Assembly (NCBI GenBank): GCA_000181795.3
Contig: CM012954.1
Span: forward strand, 12,332,503-12,396,502
Origin: Trichinella spiralis
Taxonomy: Eukaryota > Nematoda > Enoplea > Trichinellida > Trichinellidae
Length of the DNA: 64,000 nt
Reading direction: 5' to 3'
The stretch's first letter is position 1, and each line of letters opens with the position of its first letter. The translations under genes were made by a program, and so were the position numbers. The notes below the pieces were generated by a model that searched no databases, was not told the origin of the DNA, and worked only from the letters and a program-made list of their open reading frames with translations. This document shows, piece by piece, positions 39,101 to 51,429 of the stretch.

Positions 39101-40332
39101 ACGATGAAATAGATGCTTTCGTCGTGGTTGCTGCCCAACAGCAATTCACACTTCTTGAACTGACCCGACTCAAGCAACGCTTTCGGCTGTTCGGTCAGGA
39201 AATAATGGTCAACAACCGGTGTCCAGGGAAAATCTAAAAATTCGTACGTTACCCATTCGTGTTGCAACAGTTGCGACACTGGTGCTTGTTGCAAGCATCG
39301 GACCAAAGCCAGCAGGTCCGGGTTGCGATCACGGATGGTCACGTTGCATTGGCAAGCTTCGGACAACAGTAAAGCACGTTCGATGAGCACGTCGGCATTT
39401 TCCAGAGCCCAGGGTGCGGTGGCAGCTCCGCTCTGCAGTATTGCTCGTTTGTAATATGGACTGCTGAGCGGCGACAACAGATGCAAGCTGACACTTGCGG
39501 CGCCAGCACTTTCGCCGAAAAGTGTCACATCTGCAGGGTCGCCTCCGAAGGCGGCGATATTCCGGTGGACCCATTTCAAAGCTTCCAACTGATCCAGCAA
39601 GCCAGCATTGCCCGGCGCGTCGGCCAAGCCCAAGTAGAGAAAGCCGAACAACGAGACCCGGTAGTTCATCGACACGACGACCACATCCTCTTCGCTGCTG
39701 AGGATTTTTCCATCGTAAACGTCCAACGACGCCGTGCCCGACCAAAAACCGCCTCCAAATACCCAAACCATCACCGGAAGCAGTCGTGGTCTTTGGTTGA
39801 TCTGATGTCCGGCCACCCAGACGTTCAAGTGCAGGCAGTCTTCGTCGAGCGGTGTGTTCGCATTCCACATTTCAGCGCCGGCAAAATTTTGAAAATAATT
39901 ATCCCTGCTCTGCGGACACGAACGCGGTTGACGTGTCGCCTCGAACACCTCAGTCCAGGGCTTTTTGCTGATCGGTGGTCGAAACCGTCGCCTGCCTGTC
40001 GGCGGTTCAGCGAACGGTATGCCCAGAAATTCCGTCACCATCTTACCAGCTGCACTGTATGTCAGTCGACCACGAACTGGACTGCCGTCGTGTAGACGAA
40101 CAATCGGTGAGAGGGTCTGCTGGTCGCCGTTGTATTTTTCACCCACATGTTCATCTTCTTCAATTCTAGAGCTGGCACTTTGACGTGGCTGATCCAACGG
40201 GCTGAACGGCGGTTGACTGGATTCACTTGGATTTGGTCCGTTGAACACAAGCAACAATAATATCCACGACGACGACCACCACCACCACCACCACCAACAC
40301 AGTGACAACATTGTCCAATTCTGATGCGGCAT
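36188..40332 (-). CDS. ace-1: Acetylcholinesterase with T-type (WAT) tail
   Basis: The enzyme hydrolyses acetylcholine at synapses. Three exons: 40332-38630, 36579-36407 and 36330-36188, 672 residues. A hydrophobic signal sequence at 1-35 contains seven consecutive tryptophans. Catalytic features: Ser275 in FGESAGAAS, Glu405 in SNHDESIYF, His527 in GVLHGYEINYVFGEPLN, the oxyanion loop VFGGGFWSG, and Trp156 in EMWNANTPLDEDC, the choline-site tryptophan that separates AChE from general carboxylesterases. The third exon encodes a tryptophan amphiphilic tetramerisation tail (MKWKIQMMKWEEEY, AEWKHHFEMY) with a near-terminal Cys, as in AChE-T and C. elegans ACE-1. This predicts tetramers bound to a proline-rich anchor. 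The symbol is by similarity; other ACE genes exist in nematodes. Confidence 0.94.
36580..38629. other. Long intron of the acetylcholinesterase gene
   Basis: A 2.05 kb AT-rich intron separates the catalytic exon from the C-terminal exons. I see no additional exon in it. An alternative C-terminal exon, as in some cholinesterase genes, was looked for and not found. Confidence 0.5.
40275..40297. repeat. (CCA)n trinucleotide repeat in coding sequence
   Basis: CCA/TGG repeats lie in the signal-peptide region of the cholinesterase gene and encode seven tryptophans in a row on the minus strand. Confidence 0.9.
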
Positions 40333-43300
40333 GTTGTTATGGTGTTGTTGTTTTTATAATTTTCACAAGCTTTCAACACTTTTGTTTGATTTTGTTCTTA
40401 TTGGTGGGTTTGATTCTTTTAGCTTTTACTTGACGCTAGATGTTCGGTTTGTCGTTGCAAGTTTGTCGCTTGTTGTAATTTTCTTGTTCTTCTTGAAAAT
40501 TTGGGTCATTTGAAAAGTAAAAAAAAGCATTTCTTATTCTTCTTCTTCTTCTTCTCATCAATTCATTCATTCAACTGATCAACTGATCGATCATCAGCAT
40601 ATCATCAGAACAAGCAGTCCAGTTTCCTCTGTTTGCCAATTTTTGCCCAACGACGATTTTGTTCGTGTTTTATGTCACACAAGCTTGTTTGATCGGCCCG
40701 AGTTGAAATTAAGCGTTGCCGTTCGTTCTCTTTCCAACGACGACGCTGCTTCGGCTGTTTTTCCTACTGCGCTCTTCTGCTCAAATTGCTGCTCAAAGTT
40801 AGCACTGCTAATGTTAATTCTATTGCTGCCAGCACCAACTGAATCTTCCTGTGCTGATGGTTGAACACGATTGGTCGACCACGTTGCGCTTCACTTTCAG
40901 CCCAGCTGTCACTAATCTTGCGGATTCATGTACCTGAAAATCGTTAATTTTTTATTATACGGTAAATTTTCCTTTGCTTCAACAACGGATAAGTCGAGCA
41001 AAACGTGCTCATCATTATTGTCATCTTTAATATTATTATTATCTTTTTTTATTTCATTTTTATTTTTTTACTCAATAATGTCCTCCAAACTATTGCATAC
41101 CTATGGCATAAATTGAAAATTGTCACTTAATTAATTCACACTTAATTTGCTTGAAAAAATTTTTAAAAAAGTGGAAAATAGAATAATAATAATAATAATA
41201 ATAGGCGTGTGTTTATTTTCTTTTTTTACTGCAGTTTAAATTATGGTCCATAATTAAATTATGGAATGATGAACGTTTAGATTTTAGGTTGTATAGTTAA
41301 TTGTACAATTCAATTAAGCTTATGTTGCGTGCCTGATTGGCACTGACGAAATGACGAAATCAGAAAATCCCTCCGGTGTAACTGGAGCCGACCGGCGATT
41401 GCTGTTATCAAGTTAGTAGCTTCAAATACGGAAAAGCGACCATGGCAAGAATTAATAAAATAAAAGCAAGCTAGACGATTGATTTTTTTTGTTCGAGGTG
41501 TGCAAATTTCCAATTAAAGAGATTTTGTCACCATACACCGTCTGCTCATGGTAAGTGTTTATTTGATTTATTCAATGCAAATTTTCAACAGCTTAATTCG
41601 AATCAGGCCTAAAAGCAAGCTAACTTTTATCATCGATTGATTGATCGATCGATCTCAATTTTTCCATTTCTTATTTTATTTCTTTGTATGTGAAATTTTT
41701 GTTCCACCGGTTGCTGACATAATTTAAACAACAAATACGCAAATAGACTGATGATGATTTAGTCACCTTTTGATTGACATTGTTCATAGCTCGACATGAC
41801 GCACTGTAATTTGCTTACTGTCACTTTGAATTGAAACGTATTTTCATTCATAAAATGATTTCTTTGTCAACTGAATTAAACAAACGAATAGTAATGAAAC
41901 TGAAATGTTTTCTTCTTATACAATAATATAGTCTTTTTTAAGCTGGGACTAATAAAGAAGTAATCCTTTGAAATTTTCTTACCTCTTTATTCAAATGTAT
42001 TTTGTATTTCACATGACAACGAATTTCTGCTTTATTCATTTTTATTTCATTTTTAATAACAATAGTAAGAAATTCTTGCAATTGCAATATAATTAGTAAT
42101 AACGGAATGAATGATAAGTTGTTATTTCATTGTTAGTAGATATTGTTGAATGCAGCACGCTTTGTTGGAAAATTAGCAATATTGCGTGACGTCATATTGG
42201 CACGGAAGCGTTCAAAGTGCAGCAGCGGTTGCTATCGTCGTTTCCGCTTGACGGATGCATGATTTCGAATGGACGACGACTGAAAATTTGAATGGAAAAT
42301 TCAAGAATAATGAAGCAGAATCAAAAGTAAAAAAACAAGCAAAAATATACATTTCACAACAGCTTCTTCTTCACAACTGAACATTAAACAAGTCGAACAG
42401 TGAAAATTACGTCATCATAAAAACTATTGCTATTGTTACACACGACTTGCGCAATTCAACTTCACAGCTTTTGACAGAAAGGTAAGCAAATTTTGTCATT
42501 TTGTTCAGTAGATTGCTTTATCATGCTGTTTTCCAATTTTACGACTCAATTCATTTGTTACTTTATTACTTTTATGTGGAGGGAGGGTGGATGGATGATA
42601 TTCGTTTAAATTTATCTATGTTAATTTTATTTGTCTATGCATGTGGTTGGGAATTTATTTGCCATTAGAAATGTGGCCATTATTCGAAGTTCGAAATTCG
42701 CTTCTCCCTTTCTCTCCACTAGCACTGCCTTCAGTGATACGAAGTTTTGCGTCACATTGTCGTTGTTCAGTGGAATTCTTTTTTTTTCTTTCTCAATTGT
42801 TATAAAATTCTGAAAAGAGGAAGCACAAATTATGCTAAATCATTTGAACGACTGTTGTTGGCTTTAATTTGTGATGCTATTTTCCATTGAACGGTACTTC
42901 AGATGAATAATTTGCTCAATGAAAAATTCAACTGAACTGAAGTGCCAAATGGAATTTTTGCAATTTATCACATTTTCCACGAGATAAATTTTCATTAACA
43001 AAAATTGCTCAGAAAAAATCCAATTGGTTTTTGTTGATTTTTTGTTTTATTTCGCTACTATAAATGAAGATACACGTACGTTGTAATGTTTATATAGTTG
43101 TGAGATTGTAAAAAAGATTTCAACGGTTAACATTTTTTTTAACAAACATATTCAAAAATGATTCAGGAATGGATAACGATGAGTAAGTAGAAAAGGAAAA
43201 CAGTTAGCAGGATGTTTCTTGTTTTTGAAATTTCGTTTTACACTGATGGTTGGGTTTGCATTTGCGAAATCTTCGTCTTGTTGTTGACGACTTGTTGCAC

Positions 43301-43370
43301 AAACCCCAAGAAGTCCACTGACTCCAATAATTAGCTGGTGTCGGTTCCGCTTGTGCTTTCACTGGTTTTT
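40333..43370. other. Upstream region of acetylcholinesterase
   Basis: 3.0 kb without a recognisable gene. It should contain the cholinesterase promoter and 5' UTR and the ADAMTS 3' UTR. TTC repeats (about 40537-40555) and AAT repeats (about 41181-41203) are present. Short open frames here lack family similarity. Confidence 0.5.
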
Positions 43371-46300
43371 CTACAGATAATGGGAAAATGTTTCAGATAA
43401 AAGTAGTAAACAGTGATGGGATTGATTATTAGAGTTGCTATTATTATTATTATTATTATTACTGAGTCGAGATGTCGTATTGATGATAATATCCTTTTCT
43501 GGACAGCTGGCTTCGTCTTCAACAAGGGTCGCTTTGTCTTTGCACAAAAAGTGCTTCAAAGGTGGAACAAAAAGATTTAAAAAACAAATTAATGTTACGG
43601 TTTTTGTACTTAAATATGTTAATTTTTCACCATGCATTTTCCTCGTACGCAGTGGCCGCCGTTTGTGCACGGTGTACCGTCTGGAAAATTACCAACAGAA
43701 TGAGCATAGTCACTGCTTTGAACATGACACCAGATCTTGCATGATTGTTCATTGTCTGAAATGGAAAAAAACAATTTTTAAAACAAAAAATAAAACATCT
43801 ATTCTACATTTCAAAATGCTGACGTTGCAAGCCGACACCGGATAGAATTGTTGGGAAATTCTCTTTCCATTCTGAGCACTTTTTTGTGGCGAATTCGTTC
43901 ACTTTAAGTCCTGAGCATTTCTGCAAGTACTGCACGTTTACGGGGAAATGGCAATTTGAAAATTACCGTTTCTGTACAAATTACAGCTCGATACTCTGCT
44001 CCCGGGCAATTTCGTCCTCCATTATTTGGTCTGCAGTTGTCGGCAAAATTATCATCTCATTAATTAAACTATTTATCAACAACACCACTGCATTGCATAC
44101 TGTGGTCGATTGCACAGACGTTGAGCGAGTCGTAAACGCACCTGATCACCGATAACGCATTCCGTGCATTCGTCTTCTACATTCGTTCTCCACATACTCC
44201 ACTGACCGTTGACGGGATGTGGCGGATGGTCACTGCCAAGCCAAGATTGGCATTTTCCATGAAAACACCACTGAAATACGATTCAAATAGCTGAAATTAT
44301 GTTGTGAAATATTTTTATTTTACTTTCTTCGGTCCACAGTAAGTTCCTTCCAAAGCTGGATGTGTGTTGCGAATGATTCCTTCGCCTGCACTACACCAAA
44401 TCATGCGACAAATGTCTGACAGTGACTGCTTTGGCTGAAGTTGATGTATCCAACTATTGCCGTGTGCTTTTTTGCATTGCTGGTCAACGTTGTACATTTG
44501 ACCAGCGTATGGTTTTTTGTTAATCGAAAGCACTTCCGGTGTGATATCGCTGTCCAGCAGGCAATTCTTCACTGTATCTTTTGAACTGAAATTTAATTTA
44601 AAAAAAAAACTTTTTTTGACTTTTATTATTGTGGCAGTTGTGGAATTAATTACGTGCCTGAGCTTTTTGAGAAAACGATGCAACTCATTCACGCTACACT
44701 TTGACCAGGATGTCTTTCCTTCTCCGACGAACGGGGACATCAGGCAGCAGTTAGCGTTGCATTCATTGTCACCGTCGTGAATCATACCCAGACTGTATTG
44801 AGCAAAATGAAAACGATGTACGCTTTGCGCAAAAGTATGTTCAAATAATTAATAATGATCATAATTATAATAATAAGCATTAATTACTTGTGACCAATTT
44901 CGTGGGCAATAACAAAAGAGCAGCCAAAGTCAGCGCCTTCATTGATTGTGCAACTTTTCAATGGATTGCACATGCCACCTACTGGTGCAAAGCCTGAAAA
45001 TCTTCTTTTTTTTGTTTTATTCTTTTAATATTCAGTCTACTTATTATTTATTATATGTAAATTAATTTACCTGCAACAGCTTTCACACTGCCACTGTACA
45101 GATCGTATCTGCAAAATAAGTTAGTTATATTGCATTGGTGCAGTATTTTTTCGAATAGTTCAATCACGTTTACCCTGAGAAAAGCAGTGCATGATCCCAG
45201 TGTCTTGGATCAGTGTCAGAGGCGGGATTGATTGAATTTTGATATTTGCAAAATGCATTCAACAGTAGAGTTGCTTCTCCATTTCCATGCACTGTGTCAG
45301 CTAATTCAGGCTACAGAAATGGCTTTGTAATCGAATCATAAAGTACAATAGAACGAGAAGAATTTATTTAAAACTGTACAGCTACATACCACCAAGCTGT
45401 TTCTATTCAAAGCGACATATATAAATATGTTTATATTTACCGGAGTGTTTTTGAACACGTGAAATTTTTTTATTTTAAAGTAAATTGACGGGTGCAGAGA
45501 TGGATGTTGAAACAACGCGTTGATCTACAACATTATATATTTTGAAATTTGAATCAAAAGTGCATTTTTATCTTAGTTGAAAGGTGATTGCTTTCACTCA
45601 CGTTGTTGATTGTTGCTAGGACAAAATTTAGCAGTTCCGTATTGGCCATATCATTTCCGTAGATATTTCGAAATTGCTTGTAAATTTTTGCGTCAACGAA
45701 AAGTGCCAACTCTACAGTCAGGGGACCTTTGAGCGCAGCCGCAGTTTCATAGTGTTGTTCATTCGATGCTGGTTCATCTTTCAATTTCAACTCTGAAAAT
45801 TTTTCATACGACCCAGGAAGCGCAATTAAAAAATTATTGCTTTTATACAGTATGGCATTTTTTTATTTTAAATCAAAATAACAAATAAGTTCATACTTTG
45901 TTACGTGATTTTTGCAAGAAGAAATCAGGGCACCTCAATTGAAGAAATAAACCATTTTTTACGCTTAACAACACTAATAATTACAATGCTGTGGCATTGT
46001 TATTACAATATTTGAACAAAAAAGATTCATATTGAAAATTTGAAAAATTAACTAATTTTGATGTTGTTTGTTGATAAATTTTTGTGAACGTCGAAGATTA
46101 CTTTAACTTCTTATGCATTCACAAATTCAACACGCCTTCCTTACCAGTGAAATCATGCATGCATGTTGCTTTTGTTCTGTGCCCATAGTCATAGTCAGTG
46201 GATCGTTTGTGCAAAACATGCAAAGTTTCATCAGCCTTCCATTTGGAAGTGACGTTTTGCATTTTTGTTCGAGCATTCGGTGGCACAGGTTGAATGAGCA

Positions 46301-47749
46301 AATAAGTTCCATCCTCAAAGCTGGCAATGCCACGCTGTAAATAATTAATAATCTTTCATTATGAAGATAAAAAATGCTTTTACTTATTTTGCTTTGTTGT
46401 TTCTTTGAAGTAATATCCTACAAAAAATCAAATACATCTTACGTAATATAAAAATCAAAAATTCAATGAATAATTTTCTAAAACAATGTGACACTTCCGT
46501 GAGCGTTAATATAAGTGTTGTTAGTTGTTTTGGTTTTGTTTTTTAATTGAATTTATTATATTAAATGTGATTCGCTTTTCAATGCAAAAAGAATATGCTA
46601 TCAGCAAAGATTTGTCAGTTAAGTGATTAGTAGAAGGATATTTCTTGTTTGTACGCATTGTAAGTATAAGTTATAGCTATATGACTAATTTTTGTAATGA
46701 GGAGTGGTAAAAGATATAAGCTGAATGATATTTTTCTTCAAAATGTTTACACTTGCATTAAGTTAGTATTTTTGCGGGTTAGCTTTCGAATTTAGCAATA
46801 AATTTGATCAACGATTCTCGCGATTATTTTCATTTACTCACTTGTACAATAGGTAGCACGATTTTCGGCTTTTTCTAGAATATGTTTTATAAACAGGAAA
46901 TTTAGTTTTTCAAGCAAAGTCAATCAAAGTGAGTGAACGGTGAATCGAAATCTACGAATAAAGTGGCTGTGTGTGGAATTCCAACAGCAACAACAACAAA
47001 GTTTATCTTAACTTATTAAGCGAACTTAAGTTTAAAGCTTTGCATTAATATGAAAACTTTTTGAAGTGTATTTTAATAGATATATATTGTGTGGACTGAG
47101 ATACGCGCAAATATAGTAAATATAGGCTCGCTTCAATGGTTGTTTTTGCCGATTCCATTATGCAACAATACTGCTTCAGAGTTGGTTGTAAAATGTACGA
47201 CAAAATGAAAAGATCAAAAAATAATTATGCTTTGGTATTTTAAAATATTCTACTAACCTTACGTTTTCCGCATCCAGCCAAAGCTATTCGATTGTGTTCA
47301 GAGGTAACATCTTTGCCAGTATATAAGCAAGAGGCAATGCGATGCCATTCGTTTTCTGGCGGTAGATGATGTCTGTTGTAGTAATAGAAAGCTTGGTCAA
47401 ACAGCGCCTCTTTTACGGGAATGATTTCAAATTGGTGCACTTGTCCGTGAAAAGAAAAGCTCAGTAGATTGGACGAGTTGCGGTCGACAGTATTTAATGC
47501 GGTGAAATCATAAGAAGGTACTTAAAGTAGAATATGTATGTTTATTTTTTATTCACAGCTGAGCATATTTTTGGTTTTTACACGGAAAAAAATATTTCAT
47601 TTACCCTGAGTGAAATTGACCTTTCCGAATAGATGTTGAAATTCTAGCTTGTCGAACGGTAGGACCCAGTTGCCATCGAATGGTAAAGCAGTGGAATAGA
47701 AAGTGGTGAGCAAAAAGATGGGCAGTGAGAAATAGGAGTCGAGATGCAT
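43371..47749 (-). CDS. Secreted ADAMTS-family zinc metalloprotease
   Basis: Fourteen exons: 47749-47605, 47520-47258, 46334-46145, 45792-45602, 45524-45441, 45310-45174, 45108-45071, 44993-44888, 44792-44654, 44566-44324, 44270-44101, 44030-43942, 43755-43631 and 43553-43371, about 700 residues. A signal peptide (MHLDSYFSLPIFLLTTFYST) precedes a propeptide (HGQVHQFEIIPV). The reprolysin domain starts near TVELALFVDAKIYKQF and has HWDHALLFSG and the full zinc site HEIGHNLGMIHDG (about 380-392). A disintegrin-like Cys-rich part follows (MIWCSAGEG, TYCGPKKWCFHGKC), then one divergent TSP1 repeat (GQWSMW, CNRPQPNNGGRNCPG), a Cys-rich segment (FPDGTPCTNGGHCVRGKC) and an Asn-rich tail. It probably cuts extracellular-matrix proteins. 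Junctions 9/10 and 12/13 are uncertain. No perfect RxxR furin site precedes the catalytic domain. Confidence 0.9.
43439..43461. repeat. (ATT)n repeat encoding poly-Asn
   Basis: A trinucleotide tract in the last ADAMTS exon gives seven asparagines followed by more N/S residues on the minus strand. It may vary in length between isolates. Confidence 0.8.
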
Positions 47750-49836
47750 TGGCAAACCTTCTTAGTGGAAAACTTGAACTGTATGTGGTTGGTATCTTTG
47801 CAGTTGCCGTCAAAGAACGCCAAATGTTTTTCCTGCCGTTGGATCGCAAACCAATTGCCATTAAACGTGCCCAGTGGGCTTAGACGGTCTGTTGTCCCAG
47901 TTGCAGACGCGCAGAACCGCCCAAGCACTCATCACACTTTCGCGCAATTTAATATTTTTCGACTAGTTTTCTCCGGCTGAGGTTTATTTCATACCAAGCC
48001 TGAGGGGGTGTGACAAAATGGAAAGTCATCAAACAAGCATCAGTAGCAAAAAGCAACAACTGTACGTACGATACAAGCTGTCTGAATGATAGCAATTGAC
48101 GAGGATTCTCCTCATACGTACAGTTCTAAACGCAATGGCCCAGTTGTTTAAATGGCTGATTGTAAGTAACTGTTTGGTCTAATTTTTCCAACCCCCTCAG
48201 GCTAGCAGACCACCCACACGTGCGGTTTGCTAGAAAGGGAAACGCATCGTGCTCAAAGGACCATTTCCATTGACCTGTTTATGACATGCCTTACTCAGTA
48301 CTGCTGTCCCATATTCAATTTGAACGTTTCGACCTCGACATCTTCAACTGTAGTAGGATTGTTAAGAAAAAATTAAAAACGAAACATCACAGAATGTGAA
48401 TTCCAACTGCATATGGCATTGATACGCAGATGAGCGACAGAAGCGGTAACAGTTCCATGACAATACGGTCAATTTTTGAAACGCTCTAATAATCATCAGT
48501 TGATTGGTGAAATAAAAGCGAAACAAACGTGTGCAACGAGCAAGCGGCTTGACCACTGGTTGAGTCATTTTTTGTTTCTACGTAACTTAACGATCATCTT
48601 GTAATCTTTATCCAGGATTTGCTCAACCGGCCGGAACTGCTCGAATTTTCTCGTCTGCGCATTTATTTGCTCCTCGCAATTGCGCAAACGGATTCACAAC
48701 TTCAGCATTCATTCGCTCTGTCTGATATCGGAATTGAATGCGTGTATTTTGCAAAACCAATCAATAAATGAATGCATTTGTAGAACGGTATAGCAAACGG
48801 TTATATGTAAAGGAGGAGAGGGGGGGGGCAGAAGAAAGTTTTGTTTTTCATCAATGCAGATAGCTTTGGAGATTTTTGTATTTGTTTTCAGTGCAGCAGT
48901 CGAAATACAGAACCATGAATACAGCAGCGTAAACAATAGCAGAAGTAGATGTTTGCAAAATTTTCTGTGCTGCTTTCAAGAAGTATCAATATGATGAATT
49001 ATGCGTATGGGAAAAAATGAATTTAAAAGGCAAAAATTTCAATTTCAATTCATTAATGTTTCAAAATGACTGAAATTGTAAAAAAATACTATTCAAATGC
49101 ATGCGCATATTAAGAGTTTGCAGTTTTTTAAATTTGAATATCTTTCGAAATAAGATAGGCAATTTTACATTGGACTGCAGTTACTAAATTTTTTTGTCTC
49201 ATGAAAACTGGCTTCAGTTATCTTTGTTTTTGGTTGATGATCTGGAAGAACAAATTATCCTGTCAAATTGGAGAACTGATCAACAATAAAGCTTATCAGT
49301 ATGCTCCGATTTGCATGGCCCAACTGCTAGAGAAATTTATTGATATAATTAAAGCAATTATTGCTATTGCAAATGTAAGGCATTCAAAGCGTTTGGCAAA
49401 ATAATGCGATTTAAGTACGCGAAATTTGCTACTTTACATTACAAATGAAGATAATTGACAATGGAATGTATGCAAAATTTATTTTTACAGTTTCAGTTCA
49501 GTCCATTATCAAATATGTCATCATGTGTAAAAATATTTATTTCATAATGTTGATAGACGATCATTTCTTGCTAAATTATTTATATAATTGTTCTGATCAG
49601 CAGATAATCACCGTACATGTGAACAACAAAGTAAAATAATAGATGACAGCAGTAGTAGTTCATCTGGGAAAGAATTTTGTTGTGGACGTTAATTTTCCAA
49701 TGATAGAAAATAATAAATTGAACTGTAACTAAAAGTGAAACTGAAACTAACGTCTAACTAATTCTACACGAGACAGAAAGAGTATTTATTCATTCTATTG
49801 CAATGTGAAATATTCTGTTTTCTTTTTTGGAAATCT
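47750..49836. other. Upstream region of ADAMTS
   Basis: 2.1 kb between the ADAMTS start and the 3' end of the next minus-strand gene. It includes an imperfect inverted repeat (47998-48202) and a poly-G run (about 48820-48828). No gene was recognised. The first kilobase is the probable ADAMTS promoter. Confidence 0.5.
47998..48202. repeat. Imperfect nested inverted repeat (foldback)
   Basis: Outer arms of 12 bp (GCCTGAGGGGGT and its exact complement) enclose 181 bp. Within them, inner arms CTGTACGTA/TACGTACAG lie at 48060-48068 and 48115-48123. Intervening arms match only in part. It resembles a small foldback/MITE remnant or a structured regulatory element. Confidence 0.55.
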
Positions 49837-50416
49837 TCAACCGCTTGCTTGTTGAATCACGTTGAAACAATCGATATAGATGTACCACTCAGCACCTATT
49901 TTTTTCCAGATGTAAACGTATCTTGAAAAATAATTTTCTGTCATAAAAATGGACGTTGGATTAGACTCTTACGCTCCGGTTTCAGGACCGCGATTTCCGT
50001 CCAATTTATACGTGCCACGCTGAAATGCAAAATCACCCATGGCATGCACTTCATCGCTCTGCACTGTTGCCATTTTAACACCTTCATTGAAATCTTGTTT
50101 CATATAAGCTTCGACGGCTAAACGAGAAAGATGAGTTTAATTCAAATGAAGTTGATAAATTATGTCGTTATTAATATCATATATATATATATGTAAGATA
50201 CCTTTGCGTCCTACAGTTGGTTGCATAGAGTGGGGCATGAAATGACAATCTTCCGCGTAAATATTAGCTACGGCTGTTGCATTGCCTTCTCGTACCGCTT
50301 TTGCCATCTGCGCATTTCTAGCTCGCAATTCTGTTTCAATATCTGAATATTTTCGTTCATATATTTTTTCCGATGCTTTCTATTCATTATGCAATATAGT
50401 TTTACTTACTGGACAT
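49837..50416 (-). CDS. Small DUF4440/SnoaL-like (NTF2-fold) protein
   Basis: Four exons: 50416-50410, 50342-50202, 50117-49973 and 49921-49837, 125 residues. The opening helix (ELRARNAQMAKAVREGN) followed by ATAVANIYAEDCHFMPHS is the standard DUF4440/SnoaL pattern. VGRKGAVEAYMKQDF, MGDFAFQRGTYKL and the closing YVYIWKKIGAEWYIYIDCFN complete the cone-shaped NTF2-like fold. Families of such small proteins exist in nematodes. The biochemical role is unknown; related bacterial domains include isomerases and non-catalytic binders, so no reaction is assigned. The first coding exon has just seven bases (ATG TCC A). No signal peptide is visible, so a cytosolic protein is likely. Confidence 0.88.
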
Positions 50417-51429
50417 GTTGGTTGTTATGATTGATATTCAGTATTACACACCGTAGAATAACAGTTCACCAACTGGCCAGCAAATGAGCAGAATGTTGAC
50501 TACTAATGCTGTTTGCAAATCTGTTCGCTTTTTAAAAGCAAATCCAACAGTTAGTTATTAAGATCTTTCAGTCAATATTAAATCACTTTAAACGTTCTCC
50601 TTTACAACTGCAGATAATTGCTGCGTATCCATTTCTTGCACGCAATTTGTGGGCAGATAATTGTCAATACCTGAACAATATTACTTCAAGTAAATTAACA
50701 CCGAAAATGTGTTTGTTCAAGATGCATCACGCTCGGATTGTTTTGCATAGATATATATATATATAGATAGATAGATAGATATTGCTTGTATCTACATTAC
50801 CCTGTTCACCTTGGAATTGCATGGCAAAAAATTGATCGTCCATGCATCAGGTCTACGGGCATTGATTGTACATTGTAGTATTTATTTCTACTTGTCTAAT
50901 CAGCTTTATCATGTTCCATTTAGGCGTATCTAATTTCACGTTCATAATTTCACTGTACTGTGATGTTATTTTAAATTTCGAAATAACTGACATTTTTTAG
51001 ATTTATCAAACTTTTCAAAATTATAATCATCTCATTGCTGTTAGCGTTTTGTTCACGCCTGAACGTTTCATGCGCAGTGCATTTATTTACTTTATGGGTT
51101 TTCATTTTTTGAGTGTAAATTATTTTGAAATATTTTATTCAAATAAGATTCTTAAAGAAGACAAAACCACACACTGATGATCATGCATGAAAGTGCTGTT
51201 TCATATTTTTTATCCTTGATCCAATTATGCAGCTGATAATATGTAACTTGCCAATGAGCATTGCCCTGAATTATCAGTAGAAATGAACTTTAAACACATT
51301 TGTGAGCGACTGCTATTTGTTTGTTGTTGAATTCCATTAGAAATAATTGTTTGCTAACTGTGTGCGGCAACGGATCAACGTGGCGTTTTCACTGCAAAGC
51401 CGAATGTGCAACCATAAACGATATGAAAT
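50417..51429. other. Upstream region of the DUF4440 gene
   Basis: 1.0 kb of AT-rich DNA with an AT plus GATA microsatellite (50750-50782). No gene was recognised. The left end should hold the promoter of the minus-strand DUF4440 gene. Confidence 0.5.
50750..50782. repeat. (AT)n(GATA)n microsatellite
   Basis: A compound dinucleotide and tetranucleotide tract lies in intergenic DNA. Confidence 0.9.

Noticed and set aside
39329-39868. 179-codon minus-strand frame and 204-codon plus-strand frame over the cholinesterase exon
   Set aside because: Both are shadows of the catalytic exon, which carries the complete esterase signature in its own frame.
48060-48123. CRISPR-like or operator palindrome
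   Set aside because: Only one pair of arms, no repeat-spacer pattern, and the genome is eukaryotic; kept instead as part of an inverted repeat.
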